From Unio delphinus (lineage: Eukaryota > Mollusca > Bivalvia > Unionida > Unionidae), in NCBI GenBank assembly GCA_029339505.1, contig JAQISU010000179.1, positions 16,864,001-16,928,000 on the forward strand: a DNA stretch of 64,000 nt. Direction: 5' to 3'. Shown here piece by piece: positions 52,323 to 64,000 of the stretch. Under the pieces are notes generated by a model. That model did not search any database. It had not been told where the DNA came from and saw nothing but the letters and a program-made list of their open reading frames with translations. A program made the position numbers and the translations under genes. How positions within the stretch are numbered: position 1 is the first letter of the stretch; the number at the start of each line of letters is the position of its first letter.

Positions 52323-53264
52323 TTTAGTACATACTTTCGGTTCTCCTTCCAGCTCTCGTGTGCTCACAGACCATAACGCAAAGTCAATGCTCTTCACATG
52401 GGTTCATTGAAGAGCAGGTCTTATTCCGATATGTAATATCTTCTTTTCACAGAGTGGGGTGCACAATTCGGCTTTATCTGCTTATTTGTCTATAGGACGG
52501 TTAGGTTGTTTTATGATGTTTACTTTGTTTTCACTTTATATTCTAAGTTAGGAGTATAGACTTTAATCACTTCCCGTGGGTTCTGTTTTCCGATTGCTGT
52601 TCCTCCAATCGGGTCTCGTGTGTGCACAGACCAATACAGCTGTCCACATCTTACGGTTTCTGCTCTTTATATGGGTTCATTGGAGAGCATTTAACTTTCC
52701 GTGGTCCTTAGGTGACGAGTTGCTGCTCTTCATATGGGTTCATTGAAGCGCACTGCACTTCATATGGGGTCTACACAGATTGGACTTTAAGTTATACTTG
52801 TACATATGACATATGCGGTTGTTATGCTTAAATGTTTACTTTAACTGTATACTGATACATGTTGTTGTTTTTCTTTTAATTCTTGTAATTTGTTTTATTT
52901 TTAATTGTATAAGTTCTTGTTTTATAACATTATACTTTAATTTCCTTACATATTTGTTGTTGGCTTGCTGCAGGTCCCCCCCCCCCTTCTTTTGGGCTAC
53001 ACAGAGAGCGCTTGATGTGGCGGGTCTTCTCTGTGTGGTGGCGGTCGGAGCCCAAAAGTTCAAGCACTTGAGTTTCATTATGTATGTAAAGTATGCATTT
53101 GTATATCTTTTGACTATAATTATGTTTTATTTCTATATATAATATATAATGAAGTCACTGAAAGTGGCCTGCAGCAACAATTAGGTAGTTTGTTATTATT
53201 TCTTCCCTGATGCTGAACTCTAACATTTAGGTGTCTCCTCTGGCTATAAACAAACGCCTAACCA
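52323..53264 (+). other. Ngaro 3' internal region with three hairpins
   Basis: Three copies of TGCTCTTcATATGGGTTCATT-GAAGAGCA lie at about 52389-52417, 52668-52696 and 52734-52762. Each has 6-8-bp inverted arms; the first is perfect. No protein gene is seen. Confidence 0.6.
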
Positions 53265-53547
53265 TAAAACTACTTACGCCTGCGTAAGTACATTTATGGG
53301 TGGTGTGATGAGGTTGGGTCTAGACTTTACCTTATTATGTGTGAACAAAGAGCTGGGCTGGGAAGGGTCAATCAAATTGCCCCCTGTTGGTCACATGGGT
53401 TCATTGGCCAATCAAGGGTCAGGGCCTGCAAACGCGCAAAGTTACACGAATTGTAATTAGCGTCCTTTTCAAATTAACTGCAAGGCTGTAGAGACGCTAT
53501 CCTGGTTCCAGGAAATTATTTGAAGCGGAATTTTAAGTCCCACCTCC
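53265..53547 (+). repeat. Ngaro direct repeat A2
   Basis: Same as 46528-46810; its palindrome is at 53272-53289. Confidence 0.9.
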
Positions 53548-53779
53548 GCCCCTATACAACCAACCAGTTTATATATTGGTTTATGTCCAATGGTAGTCGT
53601 TTCTCAATTTATCTTGTATGTGTTTACAATTTTAAGCACTTGATCGTTATTATATATGTTGTAGTTTCACATTTTATCATTTCGCATAATATCGTGTTTA
53701 TACGTATACAATTTCAAGTGCGTGCGTAATTATAAGTGAGGCAGCTGCAAGTACCAATTTTATAAGTCTTTAATATAAC

Positions 53780-54105
53780 TCAGTCGGGGTTCGAACCCAC
53801 GGCATCTCGCATCTGAGGTGGATGCTAACCATTTAGGCGGAGCTGCGAGTGGCCGAGTGGTCTAAAACGCTCACCGTTACGGATCACTGCCATCTCACCT
53901 CTCTCTCCTTGAGTTCGAGTCTCAGGCTCGGCTAATGTGGTTATGTGATAAGGCTTGCAGTAGCATCTCGTGGGTTGGTGGTTATTTCTGGGGTTCTTCC
54001 TCCACCAATAATACTTGCCGCCATGTATAGCCTATCTTGTGCTGAAAAATGGCGTTAACCCTTCAACAACAACAACCTAAATGGCCACCGGAGCGGTCCA
54101 TAAAG
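53780..54105 (-). mobile_element. Inverse tRNA-headed SINE fragment split by another SINE
   Basis: In reverse, GCTCCGGTGGCC and then GTGGGTTCGAACCCCGACTG give A- and B-box-like parts of the family at 13111. The second SINE (53842-54075) separates them. Confidence 0.55.
53842..54075 (+). mobile_element. tRNA-headed SINE, second copy
   Basis: Same family as 13350-13598: GAGTGGCCGAGTGGTCTAAA, GAGTTCGAGTC, and the tail CCGCCATGTATAGCC to AATGGCGTTAACCCTTC with AAC repeats. Confidence 0.85.
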
Positions 54106-56849
54106 GTATTGGTGTACAGCTGTGGTTGTAGTTGATTTAGAAGGCTATACAAAGCCTATGGACATTTTTAACATTAGCACTGCCTGTATGTCTCATACGT
54201 TAAACGGATGTTTTGTGTATCTTTCACAAATAAAACTTAAGCATATGTGGGTGTGAAATTCATCTACTGTTGTTGTTACTGTTCCTTTTTATACTTTTGT
54301 TTTACAGCCCCTTTCAAAGTTCGTGATAGTAGAGCCTGGTTGGGTCAGTATATTTAATTATTAGTCAGTAGGTGTTGTATTTTCAAATCTATGCACATCT
54401 TTTTGTATTATTGTTCCCATAGACGCCATACATCCATCTAATGTTAATCATATGTTTACGTTCAATTTTCCCCCACCCCCCAACAACAACAACCAATGGT
54501 GTTGTTTATGTAAACAGAATCAAAAGAAAATTATGGCACCAAGGAACATGTCATCGTAAGAACTAACATAAATTCGCCACGAAACCCTGAGTGTGATACT
54601 CATGTTGAACCTAAGCACTAATCTCAAAATCGTGTACCAAGTGTCATATTTCAAAACGGAGATATAATGTTAATATGTCATTGTGCCCTAAGTGCCATTC
54701 ACATCTCTCTTCATATAATATTTATGCTTACCTGTGTTTAAACTACCACGAAACAGGTGAAACAAGGAAGTAATATACACGGACTTTTAGGTGTGGCCTC
54801 ATTTCACAGGAAACATGCATTCGAAACAGCGATTTGGATGTAAATACATGAATTTATGATTATACGTACTTTATTTCGTCTATACTTATAAGATTTAGAC
54901 CGTAATGATCTGACAACGGATTAACAATACCTTGTAACGGTAAGTATATGCATTGCTAGTGGTTTGTTGTTCACATTTTGATGAATACATACTTATATTT
55001 AGATAATGTACCTCGATCCATACCTCCATCGGATTGTGAGAATTGTTAATCGTGTCTTTAGAATGATTTATTTTACCTCCCAGTCATTCTACCCTTTCGT
55101 TCATATCTCTTTTCCATTCCTGTTTGCGCAAACGCCCTCTAATGTATGTTGTATATACACGGTGAAGTTTGAAATCTGCAGTAGCGATTTTTTACGTTTT
55201 TGAATGAAATCCGCTATGATAAAATATATGGATATGTTCGCAAGGAAAGCAGGAAGTGTATGATGAAGTATTTAAATAAAACGTTTGACAAACCAGGTGT
55301 GGATCCAGGACGGAGACGGAGCTTTGCCCCACTTCCCTGGCATAAAATGAATCCTTTCCTAGAGTACGTTTAGTTTATGTGGTTAGATTATTAAAGCTAT
55401 GTTCTGGAGCGCGCTTGAAACGCAATGTCTTAAGTTAGTCAGGTTCCCTGCTTAGTATGCTCCCATATGTTGCACTCCGCTATACTAAGTCAGGCGAACG
55501 CTGACGCCATATTGTCACAAGATCAAACCAAATGGCCTCACATGGAGAGATATCGGTACTATAACACATTTATTACTTTAATAAATGTGTTACTTTAATA
55601 TTCTGTTTGTTAGTGACACAATGCGAAGTTTATTAATACTTTCGTTTTGAAATATATCAGGCGCTATCTTGTTTTAAAGCTTAACCTGCAAATCGGCTAC
55701 GTAGGTATTTTGACAAATATTTCTACAATTAGACGATGACGAAGTATTGGGATACACACAACAATTTTTGTAAAATATTGCACCTTTCCCATTGGATCAT
55801 CTCAAAAGTTATATTTCCAATCGATTCCTTGATACATTTTACGTCTAAATTGATATGAGGTTATGTACGGCAGCTTCCCCTTCCCCCAAGATTAAGACGA
55901 AAATATCTTCTCCATTTTACCAGGGGTGAGGGTAGCGATTGTTTCGCAAATAATGCACATTTTACACTGCAATGAATTCCTTGACCAAATTTATATAAAT
56001 ATGTATATATCGTTTTCCATGACAGCCCACATTTTGTAAAATATTTGGATCGATAAACAACCCTAATCTACGAAGGGTCGAAAGTGACATTTTTGTTAGA
56101 TATTGCACATTTCAACTGCATAATGTACGACATTTCATTTGATATCGATTACTTGATAATTATTACGTCGGACTTGGTATAAGGTAGTAGATGACATTTT
56201 TATTTGGCCAAAGATTAATATCAAATCCCTTCAATAAAGGGGAGTGGGGGGAGGGGCAAATATTGCCAAGAACTGAATAAATGTTCCATTTTAAATCAAA
56301 TGTTTGATCAATTTTGATGAATCATTGAACATGACAACCCATATTTTGCGAAAGATTAAGACCGAAATATCAACATTTCTTACTGTCAGTTCCATTTCAA
56401 ATTGATTTCATGAACGAAAGTGGCATAGCATCCCCTACAAACTGGGATGGTGGTGAAGGGGTCTAAAATACCATCATACAGACTTTACTGCAAGTGTGCC
56501 CTATCAATAAATCTTTTGGAGAGTAGGAGCCAAATTTCTTGCTACACCATTTACATTGATAGTGAAACCTGTCTTGAGAGACCACTGCTATGAGAGGCCA
56601 CAATCCCCATGCACAGATTTATTCATTATATTGTGTTATGACCTGTTATGAAAGACCACTTGTCTTGAGAGACCATTATTGTTTGGAAGAAGGGGTGGTC
56701 TTTCAAGACAGTTTCTACAATATTACTGTAAATATATTCTATTCATTAGGGAAGGCACATTAATTGCCTACATATGATAAAAATTGAATGTGCTACTGTG
56801 TTGCAAGATTTCCAAGACAAACCATGAACTGAATTCAGGTTTCATTTGC
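54106..56849. other. Gene-free stretch
   Basis: No supported gene. A repeat-like CTTGAGAGACCACT motif recurs at 56570-56690. Confidence 0.4.
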
Positions 56850-57790
56850 ATGCTTGGTAAGATTCTTCAAAAGTCACTCAATATATCGTCATAATATATT
56901 ACTTCACCATCTCCAGCATGTATTTGGCATTCAGAATATAGCCTTACAGTGGTTCAAGTCCTACTTAGTGAACAGGACACAAATTGTATCTGCAAATGGA
57001 ATACATTCCAGCCCAGTTGATCTATATTGTGGTGTTCCACAGGGGTCTGTTCTTGGTCCTGTTCTCTTCATTCTATACACTCAAGCGCTCTCAAGTGTCA
57101 TGGATCATCACCCAGTCGCACCAATTGTACGCTGATGACACCCAAATATACAGGTTTAGCCACCCAACTGAAGCTTATGCATCCATCCATGGAGTAGAAA
57201 GGTGCATTTCTGATGTGAAATCATGGATGACATGTAACAAGCTGCAGATGAATGATGATAAAACTGAGGCCATTCTGATCATAATACAAAGACTCTCCCA
57301 TTCACATCCTTTACCTCAAACAATAAATATCAGCAACACCAACATTAAATTCACAGTCAGTATGAAACCTAGCTGTTACTCTGGACAGTACTCTCACATT
57401 GCACCAACATGTCATGAACATATGCAAGGCTGCATATCTTGAGCTGAGACGCATCAATTCCATTCGCAAATATCTTTCAGTTGATGCCACTAAAACACTT
57501 GTGTGTTCGTCAGTACTTTCAAGACTGGACTATTGTAACTCAATTCTGTCTAGTTCATCACAATATCTACTCCAGAAACTTCAAAACGTTCAGAACACAG
57601 CTTCTCGGATCATCTTTAGAGTACCTCGATCAGAGCATACCTCACACTGCTCTGTACCTTGCTCTGCAACGCATGGGAGCTTACTAAGCAGGGAACCAGA
57701 CTATGGGTCCAGTTAGTTTTGATCCCTTGGCACTACCAGGGGTTTCATCTCACATACTCCTTAGCTTCTTGTTTACGCTCACCTTCCAGA
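56850..57790 (+). pseudogene. CR1/L2/Jockey-type LINE reverse transcriptase fragment
   Basis: The remnant reads in several frames: GVPQGSVLGPVLFILY (motif 4-5 area), YADDTQIY (catalytic centre), then CISDVKSWMTCNKLQMNDDKTE and the 3' RT/thumb region LVCSSVLSRLDYCNSILSS. Several frameshifts and a missing 5' part show it is dead. The clade assignment is by motif memory. Confidence 0.8.
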
Positions 57791-58047
57791 TCAGCCCCTG
57801 AAAACTGGAAGATACACACACACAAATCTCTCAAGAGATACGCTGTAATACAGTGCTTCGATACAAATAATATTAAGTTGAATGGTCTGGAGATATATAA
57901 ATTCGTGAGATGGTTGCGGCGGTTGAAACACGTAACAATATTGAACAGGATTACTCAATCTTTACTATTTCCAACAGAGCTATCTTCTCCTATCTTCGTC
58001 TCTAAATAACTTTTAAGGGATACATATTACAATTATTTAACACACAC

Positions 58048-58111
<64 letters not shown>

Positions 58112-58485
58112 CACTTTCCGACATATTGGAGACATTGGAGACATTCTACACTTTCGGATTGGATGAGTTTGAACGGCCATTGTGTCCTGGAATAGCGTTC
58201 GGTCCTCCACTCATTTGACTCTTAAGGAAACGGTTTGTTCAAAACAAGTAGGCTGTGTACAAAAAGATGTGGGATATTTTCTCGTAGGATAGCGTCAATA
58301 TGTTAACGATAAGCGAACAACTGCAAAGAAATGTAATTTTCAAATTTAAACTTCATTTAAGCTTCGGTGTAAAATACAGTTTCGTCAAGGGCAAAACTTA
58401 TCCTAAAAAAATGTTTTTTTTTCCCATGTGTGTCTTTCACTTTTGTCCATTTTAAGAATGTATTACTTTTTTCTCAATCTTTCAG
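57791..58485. other. Intergenic DNA with (TA)n microsatellite
   Basis: A (TA)n run of about 56 bp lies at 58052-58107; nothing else was recognised. The last part may hold upstream intron or promoter of the HSPA12-like gene. Confidence 0.6.
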
Positions 58486-58831
58486 GTCAAATAAGATTTA
58501 TGAAAATTTCAAAAGAAACAAAATGGCCGTAGCCGACACTCATACTTCCAATAAATTGCTAGTAGTGAGCATCGATTTTGGAACAACGTACTCCGGCTAT
58601 GCTTTTTCCTTTAAAGCCGAATACGAACAGGACCGAATGAAAATATTTACCAAGCACTGGATGCCTGATGGGTATGCGAAAACACCAACAGTTCTCCTTC
58701 TCGATTCCCAGCAGAAATTCGTGGCTTTTGGATTTGACGCTGAAAACGGGTATGCAGAATTGGCAGACGACAACGCCCATTACGGCTATTACTATTTTCA
58801 CCACTTCAAAATGGCCTTGCATGATAACAAT
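58486..58831 (+). CDS. HSPA12-like HSP70 protein, first coding exon
   Basis: The exon opens after TTTCTCAATCTTTCAG and starts coding at ATG 58523. Residues give VVSIDFGTTYSGYAFSF, the phosphate-1 loop of the actin/HSP70 ATPase fold, and KTPTVLLLD. The donor GTGAGT follows at 58832. The coding part is 309 bp and ends in phase 0. HSPA12-type proteins lack the ordinary substrate domain; in bivalves they form large stress/immune families. Confidence 0.85.
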
Positions 58832-59564
58832 GTGAGTATTGAAAAGAAAAATAATGACCTGTACGTAGCCGCCACCAAACCGCTCTTTGGCTTTTTGAAA
58901 TGTTGTTGTTTTTTTTTGTCCAGAACTTATCTCCAATCTGGACTGCTTTCCAAATTGTCCTTATAGGCTCTGTATTGGAGCAAATATATGCGATACAATT
59001 TTTGTTCAGGGCAGATCTCACCCGAAATCTTAGTTAGCACACTTTATTTGATTTTCGTCTGCTTTGGTTATTTTTCAGACAAATACCACAAATTAGGTTG
59101 GAGAAAATCAGTACTCTAAATTCTGTTTTAACTGGTGCAGATTGCTGCAACATAACTATTAATTGCTTTCGGTTTATTCAAAAGTTTCCAGACATGGTGT
59201 TTGCTTTATAACGTGTTATTCCTAAATCATCATCATGCTTCTTCATTCTTTTTATCGTCTTTCTTCAAAACCAGTCAAAACCGAGCATTAGACCAGAAGG
59301 ACCAGAAGGTCAGAAATGCATGAACAATGATAGGTGAATTTTTTGAATGACGGATGGGAACGAATGCCCAATTAACTGTAATCATGTAAGAATGAGAAAT
59401 TAACGAATTTACTAACGAATTTGGAAACTTGATGAAATGAAACCGTTTAAAATAGACTTGTTTGTGCAACAAAGACATATAGGACTTAAAGAAAGATATT
59501 AACAAGAAAATTGAGGTAAAATCAAAGAAGTTACAAAATATTTTAATTTTTATTATTTATTTTT

Positions 59565-59805
59565 TTAAGGGTTGAACGCCATTTTTTAACACACGAGAGG
59601 CTATACATGGCGGACAGCAATATTGGTGGAGGAAGAACCCGGGAAAACGCTCGGAAAAAAACACTTACCCACGAGAAGCTACTGGCAAGCTTTCTCACAT
59701 AACTACTTTAGCCGAATCTTAGACTCGAACCCACGCAGACAGAGGTGAGACGGCAGTGATCCATAACGGAATGCGCGTTAGACCACTCGGCCACTCGGGG
59801 CCCCA
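59565..59805 (-). mobile_element. tRNA-headed SINE, third copy
   Basis: The reverse complement carries GGGGCCCCGAGTGGCCGAG, GGGTTCGAGTC and the tail CATGTATAGCC, the same family as 13350-13598. Confidence 0.85.
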
Positions 59806-60724
59806 ACATATGTTTGTTGCTAAGTGTTGAACGTTTTAAGTACAAAGACATGGATATAAATTAGAATCAGAGATAAGTCAACGAATAGATGAAAACATTA
59901 ATGCACACGCTATGTTACGTCTTGGTAAACGACTTAGATGTTTACAGATAAGGTTGTAGCCATGGCAACAGCTATATGAGTGATTGCTCTAACTCTTGAA
60001 TTGATAATTGCTCTTTTTCCCAGATAAACTCCTTCACATACAAAAATTATTTACAAAATTAACCAATGTAATAAACAATTGAGAAGAACTGGTATTTTAA
60101 AGTAGTTGATAAAGTAAAATAAACCATACTCTGTATTATTGATCGTATTGATTGGTTACTGACAGCTGTATTAAAGATTTTCCCATTATTGGATGATCAT
60201 GTAACGCTGTTTATTTAGCATTAGTTAGGTTTATATTTGACAGCTCTTAACAGGTGAATGCCTCTCTAAACGATCTCAGACTATATATACTTCCCCAGGT
60301 ATACCTATATATTTATCGAGTCAATAAGAATACTCTGTATGTAACAACCCACCGCATGTCCAGCTCCGTTTTACAATGATAACCAATATAAGCGACTACT
60401 TATTTATCGCTAGATCAGTATTCTCGTTTAGATTTGGTATATATGGTTGAACATGAGATATTGGATTTATGAGACCAAATAACAATTCTTGTCCTTTTTA
60501 TCTACATACAGCTGACTCAGGTTCCGATCTTCTGGTTAACCGTCAATCTGTTAACGAATTGTTTCACTTTGTGTATCATATCCTGGAATAAATTATGTAT
60601 TAACATCGGTATGTATGTTATTTAGGCCTAGCGTGAAATTATTTGACGCCGTTTTCAAATATTTAATGTACTCTACATTATTACTAATTTTCAAAACCGT
60701 ATTTTTATAGTAATCATCATCATC

Positions 60725-61470
60725 CGAGTCAGAAGATTTAGGATTAGAGTTAGGATTAGAGTCACATTTTGTACTAGGATTAGAGACAGGATTGCAGTTA
60801 GGATTGTTAGACGAGTTATATTTAGGATTAGAGTCACAGTATGTACTAGGCTTAAAGACAAGATCAGAGTTAAGATTAGAGTCACATTATGTACTAGGAT
60901 TAAAAACAGGATTAGAGTTAGGTTTAGAGTAAGATTTTATACTAGGGTTGGAGTCAGGATTGCAGTTAGTATTAGAGTCAGATTTTGTACTGGGATTAGA
61001 GACATTATTAGAATTAGGGTTATGGTAAGATTTTGTACTCAGATTAGAGTCAGGATTGCAGTTAGGATTGTTAGACGAGTTATATTTAGGATTAGAGTCA
61101 GATTTTGTACTAGGATTAGAGTTAGGATTAGAGACAGATTTTGTACTAGGATTAGAGTTACAATTATAGTCTGATTTTGTACTAGAATTAGAGACCGTAT
61201 TGCAGTTAGGATTAGAGTCAGATTTTGTGCAAAGGTTAAAGGCAGAATTAGAGTTAAGATTATAGTCAGATTATGGAATAGGTTTAGAGACATGGTTAGA
61301 GTAAGACTTTGTACTATGATTGGAGATATTATTAGAATTAGGTTTTGAGTCAAAGTTTGTACTGGGATTAGATATAGGTTTATAGAGTCAGATTTTGTAC
61401 TAGGGCTAGAGTAGAGACAGGATTGCAGTTAGGATTGTTAGACGAGTTATGTTTAGGATTAAAGTCAGCA
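60725..61470. repeat. Degenerate TTAGGATTAGAG minisatellite
   Basis: About 20 units of TTAGGATTAGAGTCAGATTT and TGTACTAGGATTAGAG with internal variation. It creates false Leu/Ile-rich frames on the minus strand. Confidence 0.8.
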
Positions 61471-62618
61471 CTATTACTACCATTAAAGCTATAATTTGCC
61501 ACTTTAACGACCAGTCCTCTTGAGTTTGTTTACATTGTTGCTATGAGTTCTATCTCACAGTATGTACATATATCCTTGTTATGAATCCACTGTTCATCAA
61601 AGGCGGTCAATAATAGTTCCTGAGGAAATAGAGATAGAAAACACGTTTGTTGAAACAAAAATAAATTAGGTAGTGAACAAAGAATAGTTGATTTTATGGA
61701 ATCAATATGTAAACTTGATAAAGCTTTAAACAAAAGCATTCACGTTTTACAACTATAACCTAAGATGAGGAAACTGTTCAAAGACTATTTACCCTGCAGA
61801 AGAATAAGCCAATCTAGCAATGGAACATACATTATCTGACGTTGAAACGTTACTCGACACTTACAGCTATGTGTATGATGGTATCAATTCAATTACAAGA
61901 CTTAGTTTACATTAAACAAAAATACGCCTACTCCTGCAAAATCTTGGTATGAGTATAAACCATTTGTTTTTGTTTAATTATATGTTTCTTTTAAATCGAT
62001 TATGCTTCCTATTTGTTACCTGATTATAATAAATATTTTCCATTTTTTGTAGACAGCGCTTTTTTAAATTTCATTGCTTATATTTTAACGAATTGTTGCT
62101 GACTATTTATCATGTGCCGAAGTCATAATTTATAAGTGTTAATTCCATGTTTAAAAGTATCATCATACATTTTCAGGCTCTTGTTTTAAACAATACTACC
62201 CATTTTCAGGTTCACATTTTAAGCAAATATACTTGCCGTTTTCATAGTCATATCGCTCGGCAATAACAAATATGGTCTTCACCAGCATAAACATAGCTTA
62301 GTATGATGTTAAATCTAAAATGTACTGATGAAATCATATCGTGATGTTTTCATTCTAGTCATACCTTTGTTTGCACAATTTGTTTTTAAAGTGCAGTGCA
62401 CTCTGGCATTTGACTGTGCAATATATGTAAATGTTTAATTTGAACATCAAAAATGCATACAATATAAGGCGTGATATGGTTTCTTTTGTCTGATATGTTC
62501 TGTTACAGAACAAATAAGTCTCTCTCTTTTTGTTATCACATTATAACGTTAAGTTTCTACAGTATTCATCAGTACATGAACAACGTCATAATACTTTACA
62601 CTCTCTTTCTCTCAACAG

Positions 62619-62837
62619 AACCTAAGTCGGAACGAGGAAATTGAAGACGACCAAGGAAAACATGTGCCTGCTAGCGTAGTATTCATGCACTCAATACGTT
62701 ACCTGAAGGAGATGGCTGAGAAGGATTTAAAGGACCGAGGTATAGGCTTAAAAGAAAACGAGATCAGATGGATCCTTACAGTTCCCGCCATATGGAATGA
62801 TGCTGCAAAACAATTCATGAGAGAAGCCGCTGCTAAC
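62619..62837 (+). CDS. HSPA12-like HSP70 protein, exon 2
   Basis: 219 bp, phase 0 on both sides, between CTCTCAACAG and GTAAGC. It encodes NLSRNEEIEDDQGKHVPASV, a helix with MAEKDLKDRG and the conserved IRWILTVPAIWNDAAKQFMR, the second ATPase-lobe motif of HSPA12 proteins. It joins exon 1 without frame change. Confidence 0.88.
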
Positions 62838-62959
62838 GTAAGCAATGTGTAATCAGAGTTGTGATGAGATGATCATTTATCTTTCTGATAGCATAGTTAT
62901 TTCAAGAGATTTTTTATCTAACAGATTATATTTTGAAAGTTGATTTTTTACGAATATTT

Positions 62960-63165
62960 ATATTTTAATTTATCTTAGTTCGTATCGATGCATACACGAT
63001 ATTTTAATTTACCTTAGTTCGTATCGATGCATACACGATATTTTAATTTATCTTAGTTCGTATCGATGCATACACGATATTTTAATGTACCTTAGTTCGT
63101 ATCGATGCATACACGATATTTTAATTTATCTTAGTTCGTATCGATGCATACACGATATTACTATT
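62960..63165. repeat. 39-bp minisatellite in intron 2
   Basis: Five near-identical units containing TTAGTTCGTATCGATGCATA followed by CACGATATTTTAATTTA. Confidence 0.9.
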
Positions 63166-63430
63166 TACGTTACATATGTGTTAAGCATACTGAGGATACA
63201 AATGTTATTGTCTTTAATTAGATATTATCCTTTTACCCGCATGCGCAATATAAATTCTGTGATCATTCCTTACTGATTCTAGGCCGAATGCTGATCAAAT
63301 CCTCGATACTCTGTTCACTTGTAGCCGACTATCACACCGCTATTTATGAGATTAATGGAATGTTTTATTTATGACTGATAGGTACGAAATTGTGAATACA
63401 TTGTGTAATTATATAGTAACTGTCTTCCAG

Positions 63431-63587
63431 GCAGGAATAACATACGAGGACTTGAGGCTGGCTTTAGAACCTGAAGCAGCCAGCATTTACTGCAAGGAAT
63501 TTATCGTCAATCGCGAAGAAAACTCCCAGAGTTCTCAGCTTTCCGTCCTTCGTGAGGGAAGCAAGTTCATGGTGGTGGATATGGGTG
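63431..63587 (+). CDS. HSPA12-like HSP70 protein, exon 3 (gene continues right)
   Basis: 157 bp between CTGTCTTCCAG and GTAAGAGAG, leaving phase 1. ALEPEAASIYC is the diagnostic HSPA12 motif and FMVVDMGG is the phosphate-2 loop start. Exons 1-3 give about 228 residues; the rest lies beyond 64000. Confidence 0.88.

Positions 63588-63588
<1 letters not shown>

Positions 63589-63639
<51 letters not shown>
63589..63639. repeat. (GA)n microsatellite at the exon 3 donor
   Basis: The GA run begins immediately with the splice donor, GGTGGTAAGAGAGAG. Confidence 0.9.
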
Positions 63640-63642
<3 letters not shown>

Positions 63643-63904
63643 TATAGCTGAGAAAATGCTACGAAGCACATACTTTACACACTGTCTTCGTTTTTTATAT
63701 TAAAATCTTCCTTAAGAAACGTGATTCAACATTTGATGCGTATGATACACCTGAAAACATTACATTATTTTTTATTTTTAAAAACAACTAAATCTTTTAC
63801 GATATTTAACGTCATGCGTGTTGGAAATGGTTGACAATTTTCGTGTTTTCATTGGTAATAACATTTTATGAAATTGTTTGTATATAAAGGTGCAACATAT
63901 CTTG

Positions 63905-63985
63905 ATATTAGGGACTGTTGAAGAATGGGGACTGTTGATGAATGGGGATTGTTGAAGAATAGGGACTGTTGAAGAACGGGGCACT
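63905..63985. repeat. 18-bp tandem repeat
   Basis: Four units of GGGACTGTTGAAGAATGG with small changes. Confidence 0.8.
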
Positions 63986-64000
63986 AATGAAGACTGGTGC

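Larger units (their letters stand above)
46528..53547 (+). mobile_element. Ngaro/DIRS-like tyrosine-recombinase retrotransposon (decayed)
   Basis: The boundaries are two 283-bp direct repeats, 46528-46810 and 53265-53547, more than 95% alike by eye. Inside are, in order, SGNH hydrolase, Gag, RT/RNase H and tyrosine recombinase. No integrase or LTR primer-binding structure is present, which fits Ngaro elements with split direct repeats; the hydrolase is also typical of Ngaro. I could not find the second (B) repeat pair, so the outer right edge may lie somewhat beyond 53547. Confidence 0.8.
58832..62618 (+). other. Intron 1 of the HSPA12-like gene
   Basis: A 3.8-kb intron. It holds a minus-strand SINE (59565-59805) and a degenerate minisatellite (60725-61470). 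No other gene was seen. Confidence 0.75.

Noticed and set aside
53821..54085. Inverted target duplication around the SINE (CCATTTAGG and CCTAAATGG)
   Set aside because: The nine bases are reverse complements rather than direct copies, and one composite tRNA-like fragment can explain them; too short to support a mechanism.
60725..61470. Interstitial telomere repeat
   Set aside because: TTAGGATTAGAG only resembles TTAGGG; there is no run of TTAGGG units.

Overview
This is AT-rich metazoan nuclear DNA, most likely from a bivalve or related mollusc. The inference rests on introns with GT/AG borders, an HSPA12-type HSP70 gene (a family that is greatly expanded in bivalves), tRNA-headed SINEs, a Ngaro/DIRS-type retrotransposon and many micro- and minisatellites. 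The species cannot be fixed from the sequence.

Layout. 1-650: last exon of a SAM-dependent methyltransferase. 651-13855: no convincing gene, with a 36-bp minisatellite, a 19-bp AT-rich minisatellite, microsatellites and two nested SINEs. 13861-28754 and 28803-43933: two complete Polinton/Maverick-like viral elements in the same orientation, about 14.9 and 15.1 kb long. Each has its own terminal inverted repeats (303 and 267 bp) and its own 5-bp target duplication (GATAA, CTAGT), with 38 bp of host DNA between the duplications. 46528-53547: a Ngaro-like tyrosine-recombinase retrotransposon with 283-bp direct repeats, SGNH hydrolase, Gag, RT/RNase H and YR, all decayed. 53.8-54.1 kb: SINEs. 56.85-57.8 kb: a dead CR1/L2-like LINE fragment. 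58486-63587: three exons of an HSPA12-like gene that runs off the right edge.

The paired elements are the main interest. A leftward block encodes virion proteins: penton-like mCP, a two-TM-helix protein, a fibre-like repeat protein, an adenain-type cysteine protease, a pVI-like protein, a double-jelly-roll major capsid protein, a pX-like basic protein and an acidic/basic repeat protein. The other genes are a homing-type HNH protein, a family B DNA polymerase fused to an SF1 helicase with a C-terminal HNH module in another frame, an rve integrase, a zinc ribbon joined to a parvovirus-like PLA2 by an apparent -1 ribosomal frameshift, and an A32-like packaging ATPase. Together these cover replication, integration, packaging, maturation and membrane penetration, so the family looks like a virus that can exist as an integrated element.

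Element 1 is almost intact. Element 2 is visibly decayed: its polymerase and mCP are frameshifted, its integrase has a nonsense codon and a lost catalytic Glu, and two unknown genes carry stops. It keeps one zinc-binding gene that element 1 lacks. Comparing the two copies exposes conserved features: a slippery heptamer, covarying hairpins between gene blocks, iteron-like repeats and small palindromic insertions inside genes.
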